Positions 35,978-38,186 of a DNA stretch of 38,186 nucleotides are shown here, in pieces. The notes under the pieces were generated by a model. It had not been told where the DNA came from. It searched no databases and saw only the letters and a program-made list of their open reading frames with translations. The stretch comes from Bacteroidales bacterium UBA5507. GTDB taxonomy: Bacteria; Bacteroidota; Bacteroidia; Bacteroidales; Lentimicrobiaceae. Both the position numbers and the translations under genes were made by a program. The stretch spans positions 1,344 through 39,529 of the forward strand of contig DIOT01000032.1 in the NCBI GenBank assembly GCA_002426195.1, read 5' to 3'. Within the stretch, counting starts at the first letter, position 1; every line of letters starts with the position of its first letter.

Positions 35978-36553
35978 TTAATTCTTCCAGTTTAAGGTTT
36001 CTATCATGTGCAATATATCTTCCTTAATAAAACTTATTACAGGAGATAGTGAATCGTTGTTTGGTAATGCGTTAAAATATAATGCACCTCTTAAAAAGTG
36101 TCGGCTACTGTCTGTTACATAAAACTGGAAAGGAGATGCAGCACCGGTTCCTTTTATATCATAAATCAAACCATAAACATTTTTAGTCTCATCTGATATT
36201 GCTATCTCTTCAATAGCACTGGCTTTTGGTATATGCTTCATCACCAACGAGTGTGAGTCTTCAGTATAAGTGTCCAAGTCACCATTAACACTTTTATAAC
36301 TCAAATGAACTCTTGCTTTAAAATGAGGAAAATCAACATTAATCCAGTTTGCTTCATTGGGAGAATGTCGGTCCTTTGTTATTCTTGCATAAACCGGATA
36401 CTCAAAACTATAAGGGAAGATACTATCCAACATTCTGTATTCCTGAGCTGGTAAATTTATTCTGAAATAGCCTCTGGGTTTAGGAGCTGAATTCTCTGAA
36501 CATCCGAATAGAAGTAAGCAACCAACAAACAACGAGGGAAATAGAAACTTCAT
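35978..36553 (-). CDS. gldD: Gliding motility lipoprotein GldD
   Basis: GldD is a lipoprotein required for gliding or type IX secretion-linked functions in Bacteroidota. The 191-residue protein has a lipoprotein signal (hydrophobic run ending LLFGC, lipidated Cys18). The family's body follows: PKPRGYFRINLPAQEY, FEYPVYARI and, near the end, RGALYFNALPNNDSLSPVI. Length fits. It follows gldE by 10 bp, the order seen across the phylum, so the two are one transcription unit. Many non-gliding Bacteroidales also keep this pair, so motility cannot be inferred. Confidence 0.92.
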   Translation of the reverse strand: MKFLFPSLFVGCLLLFGCSENSAPKPRGYFRINLPAQEYRMLDSIFPYSFEYPVYARITKDRHSPNEANWINVDFPHFKARVHLSYKSVNGDLDTYTEDSHSLVMKHIPKASAIEEIAISDETKNVYGLIYDIKGTGAASPFQFYVTDSSRHFLRGALYFNALPNNDSLSPVISFIKEDILHMIETLNWKN

Positions 36554-36563
36554 AAGACAAATT

Positions 36564-37925
36564 TTAATTAGACTCTTGCTTGTTAGGTTTAATTGTAACT
36601 CTAATCCTTTTTATGCTTCTTTTGTCAACAAGTTCAGGTTTGAAAGTAAAGTCATCAAATTCAAAGCGCTCTCCTGTTTCAGGAATACGACCGGCCATTT
36701 CTAAAACAAGACCGGCCAGGGTATCCGATTCCCCTTTTATATCCTGGAAAATTCTGTCATCAACTCCAATTACTTTACAGAAATCATTAAGCAAAGTCTT
36801 GCCTTCAAAAATGTAATTCTCATCATCCACTTTATTAAAAAGCACCTGATCGACTTCACTGTCAAATTCATCGTTTATTTCACCAACAATTTCCTCCAGA
36901 ATATCCTCGAGTGTAATAATTCCGGAAGTTCCGCCATACTCATCCACAACAATTGCCAAATGGATTTTTTTACTTTGGAATTCCTGAAGCAAATCGTTGA
37001 TGCGCTTATTTTCAGGAACAAAGAAAGCAGGGCGTTGTAACATCTGCCATTCAAAATCTGCGTTCTGATGGATATGAGATATTAAATCCTTAATGTACAG
37101 GATTCCTGTTATGGTATCAAGGTTTTCCTTATATATTGGAATTCTGGAATAACCCGATTCATTAATGAGATTAAGAAGTTCGTCAAACGTGGAGGTGTCA
37201 TCAGCGGCAGTAACATCAACTCTTGGCCTCATAATTTCTCTTACAGCAATATCACCGAACTTAATAATACCTTTCAGGATTTTACGTTCCTCATCGGGTT
37301 CATCACCTGGTGACTGAGAAAGTTCGAGTGCTTCAGAAAGCTCGTCCATAGTGATATTGTGACCTTTATGGGCGATTTTACGCTCAACAATATTGGTTGA
37401 ATTAACGAGTATAGAACTTAAAGGATAGAAAACCTGGTGAGCCATAAAGATAAAGCGAGCGGTTAGGCAGCTTACTCTCATACTGTTTCGTCCCGCGTAA
37501 ATTTTTGGCATTATCTCTCCAAAGAGAAGGATAATTGCAGCAATTATTAATATATCTAAGGCAGCTCCACCAGGAGTACTGATTGAAATTCCGAATAAAG
37601 AATTCAAAAGAATTGATAAAACAACCACTAATGAAATATTAATTACAATATTGGTTACCAATATTGTAGCCATTAGTCGTTTAGGATTTTCAAGAAGGAT
37701 TATAATTAGCCGGCTTTTTGGACTTTCTTTCTTTTTTAGACTATCTAGTTCAGATTGAGTTAGTGAAAAGAAAGAGAGTTCCGATGCACTTGAAGCTGCT
37801 GATAATATGAGAAGTATTACTACTAAAACAATGCCTGTCAGTAACTCAATATTGAGGTTTCCATAATACAGACTTGCCGGAAACGATAAAAGCAAATTGT
37901 ACAAATGAGGGCCAGGGTCTTCCAA
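36564..37925 (-). CDS. gldE: Gliding-motility-associated GldE, CNNM/CorC-type membrane protein
   Basis: The 453-residue protein has an N-terminal membrane domain of the DUF21/CNNM type (about residues 25-190, with SAASSASELSFFSLT and ENPKRLMATILVTNIVINI). A pair of CBS domains (about 215-335, with REIMRPRVDVTAAD and IHLAIVVDEYGGTSGIITLEDILEEIVGEI) and a C-terminal CorC_HlyC domain follow. This is the layout of divalent-cation transport proteins, of which GldE is the Bacteroidota gliding-associated member. The tight link to gldD supports the name. Upstream on the - strand, ssb often precedes gldE in this phylum, but that position lies beyond the window. Confidence 0.92.
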   Translation of the reverse strand: MEDPGPHLYNLLLSFPASLYYGNLNIELLTGIVLVVILLILSAASSASELSFFSLTQSELDSLKKKESPKSRLIIILLENPKRLMATILVTNIVINISLVVVLSILLNSLFGISISTPGGAALDILIIAAIILLFGEIMPKIYAGRNSMRVSCLTARFIFMAHQVFYPLSSILVNSTNIVERKIAHKGHNITMDELSEALELSQSPGDEPDEERKILKGIIKFGDIAVREIMRPRVDVTAADDTSTFDELLNLINESGYSRIPIYKENLDTITGILYIKDLISHIHQNADFEWQMLQRPAFFVPENKRINDLLQEFQSKKIHLAIVVDEYGGTSGIITLEDILEEIVGEINDEFDSEVDQVLFNKVDDENYIFEGKTLLNDFCKVIGVDDRIFQDIKGESDTLAGLVLEMAGRIPETGERFEFDDFTFKPELVDKRSIKRIRVTIKPNKQESN

Positions 37926-37968
37926 AGCGCTTACAATTAGTTTATACTAAAATGAACATACGGGATTA

Positions 37969-37976
37969 CAAAATTA
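37969..37976 (-). promoter_or_regulatory. Possible -7 promoter element of gldE-gldD
   Basis: On the - strand this reads TAATTTTG (TAnnTTTG), with a predicted start near 37962 and a leader of about 37 nt. There is no -33 TTTG at the right distance because the flanking repeat is A/C-rich on this strand. Confidence 0.33.
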
Positions 37977-37982
37977 CTAAAA

Positions 37983-38117
37983 TTGTTCTTTGTTTTTGGT
38001 TTTTAGTTCTTTGTTCTCTTGCCACGCATTTACCGATCAGCATTCTGCATTCAGTTTTTTCATTCCCCGAACCAGAGATGTTTTTTGTTCTTTGTTTTTG
38101 GTTTTTGGTTCTTTGTT
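37983..38117. repeat. 33-bp T/G-rich direct repeat, two copies
   Basis: The copies at 37983-38015 and 38085-38117 are identical except for one base (A at 38005, G at 38107) and stand 102 bp apart. Each begins TTGTTCTTTGTTTTTGG and is built almost only of T and G in TTTG/TTCTTTG steps. An inverted partial copy (AACAAAGAACAA, 38171-38182) appears at the window edge. The open frames across this region are repetitive and unlikely to be genes. Confidence 0.8.
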
Positions 38118-38129
38118 TCTCATAGTTCT

Positions 38130-38162
38130 CAATATTGGTTCAATCAAATCATACAATATTGG
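38130..38162. repeat. CAATATTGG short direct repeat
   Basis: CAATATTGG occurs at 38130-38138 and 38154-38162, 24 bp apart, between the second long repeat and the inverted fragment. It belongs to the same non-coding repeat patch; no function is apparent. Confidence 0.5.
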
Positions 38163-38186
38163 TGGCTCTTAACAAAGAACAACGAA

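Noticed and set aside
37874..38172. Open frames across the right-edge repeats
   Set aside because: The translations repeat FWFLVLC-type strings produced by the T/G-rich direct repeat. There is no domain or plausible start.
1..38186. Mobile elements, prophage genes or CRISPR arrays
   Set aside because: No transposase, integrase, phage structural gene or regularly spaced repeat array was found; gene content is that of a core chromosome.

Overview
The window is an AT-rich stretch of bacterial chromosome that looks like core genome of a Bacteroidota member, probably Bacteroidales/Marinilabiliales-like. The evidence is gldD and gldE (gliding/type IX secretion), lineage-typical families (DUF4175, DUF4292, DUF6249, a TPR/DUF4292/EnvC gene run), several promoters of the Bacteroidota type (TTTG about 19-21 nt upstream of TAnnTTTG), weak Shine-Dalgarno signals, and a tRNA gene without an encoded CCA. 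I see no transposase, integrase, prophage or CRISPR array.

Layout. Positions 1-576 hold the tail of one gene and a small methyltransferase. Positions 745-8450 are a mixed stretch: a secreted protein of unknown function, an aldehyde dehydrogenase, a VOC protein with an AraC-type regulator, UDP-xylose synthase behind a near-perfect promoter, a 39-residue membrane peptide, a ProX/YbaK-type deacylase and glutamyl-tRNA synthetase. From 8.6 to 27.7 kb every protein gene is on the + strand: a membrane class III adenylate cyclase, a DUF4175 coiled-coil protein, ybeY, mnmG, a zinc-ribbon methyltransferase, a very large NtrY-like histidine kinase, a flippase, dut, a TPR protein, a DUF4292 lipoprotein, an EnvC-like factor and tatA. 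A tRNA-Ala(GGC) follows on the - strand. From 27.9 to 31 kb come thpR, a small membrane protein, an ECF sigma factor with a putative membrane partner, and a fructosamine-kinase-like gene. From 31 to 38 kb come a LutB-like protein and rpiB (- strand), a 510-bp AT-rich gap, nadA, a MORN-repeat protein, and gldE-gldD (- strand). The right edge is non-coding and carries a 33-bp direct repeat.

The strongest non-coding signal is a pair of 16-bp parS-like ParB sites that are exact reverse complements of each other and flank mnmG (14903-14918 and 16808-16823). The second one contains the start of the next methyltransferase gene and so encodes its first residues (MFHVEQ). parS sites usually lie near the replication origin. 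About 16 kb away, the gap at 32835-33344 contains several TTATCAACA/TGTTGATAA motifs, one mismatch from the DnaA box, so it is a candidate oriC or DnaA-binding region. No dnaA, parA or parB gene is in the window, so this stays a hypothesis.

Functional themes are translation and tRNA/rRNA maturation (gltX, proX, ybeY, mnmG, tRNA-Ala), envelope assembly (flippase, EnvC-like, tatA, lipoproteins, gldDE, UDP-xylose) and signalling (cyclase, histidine kinase, ECF sigma). Several proteins lack expected key residues: the LutB-like protein has lost three of four cysteines of its second Fe-S motif, YbeY lacks the third histidine, and the EnvC-like protein lacks its zinc ligands.
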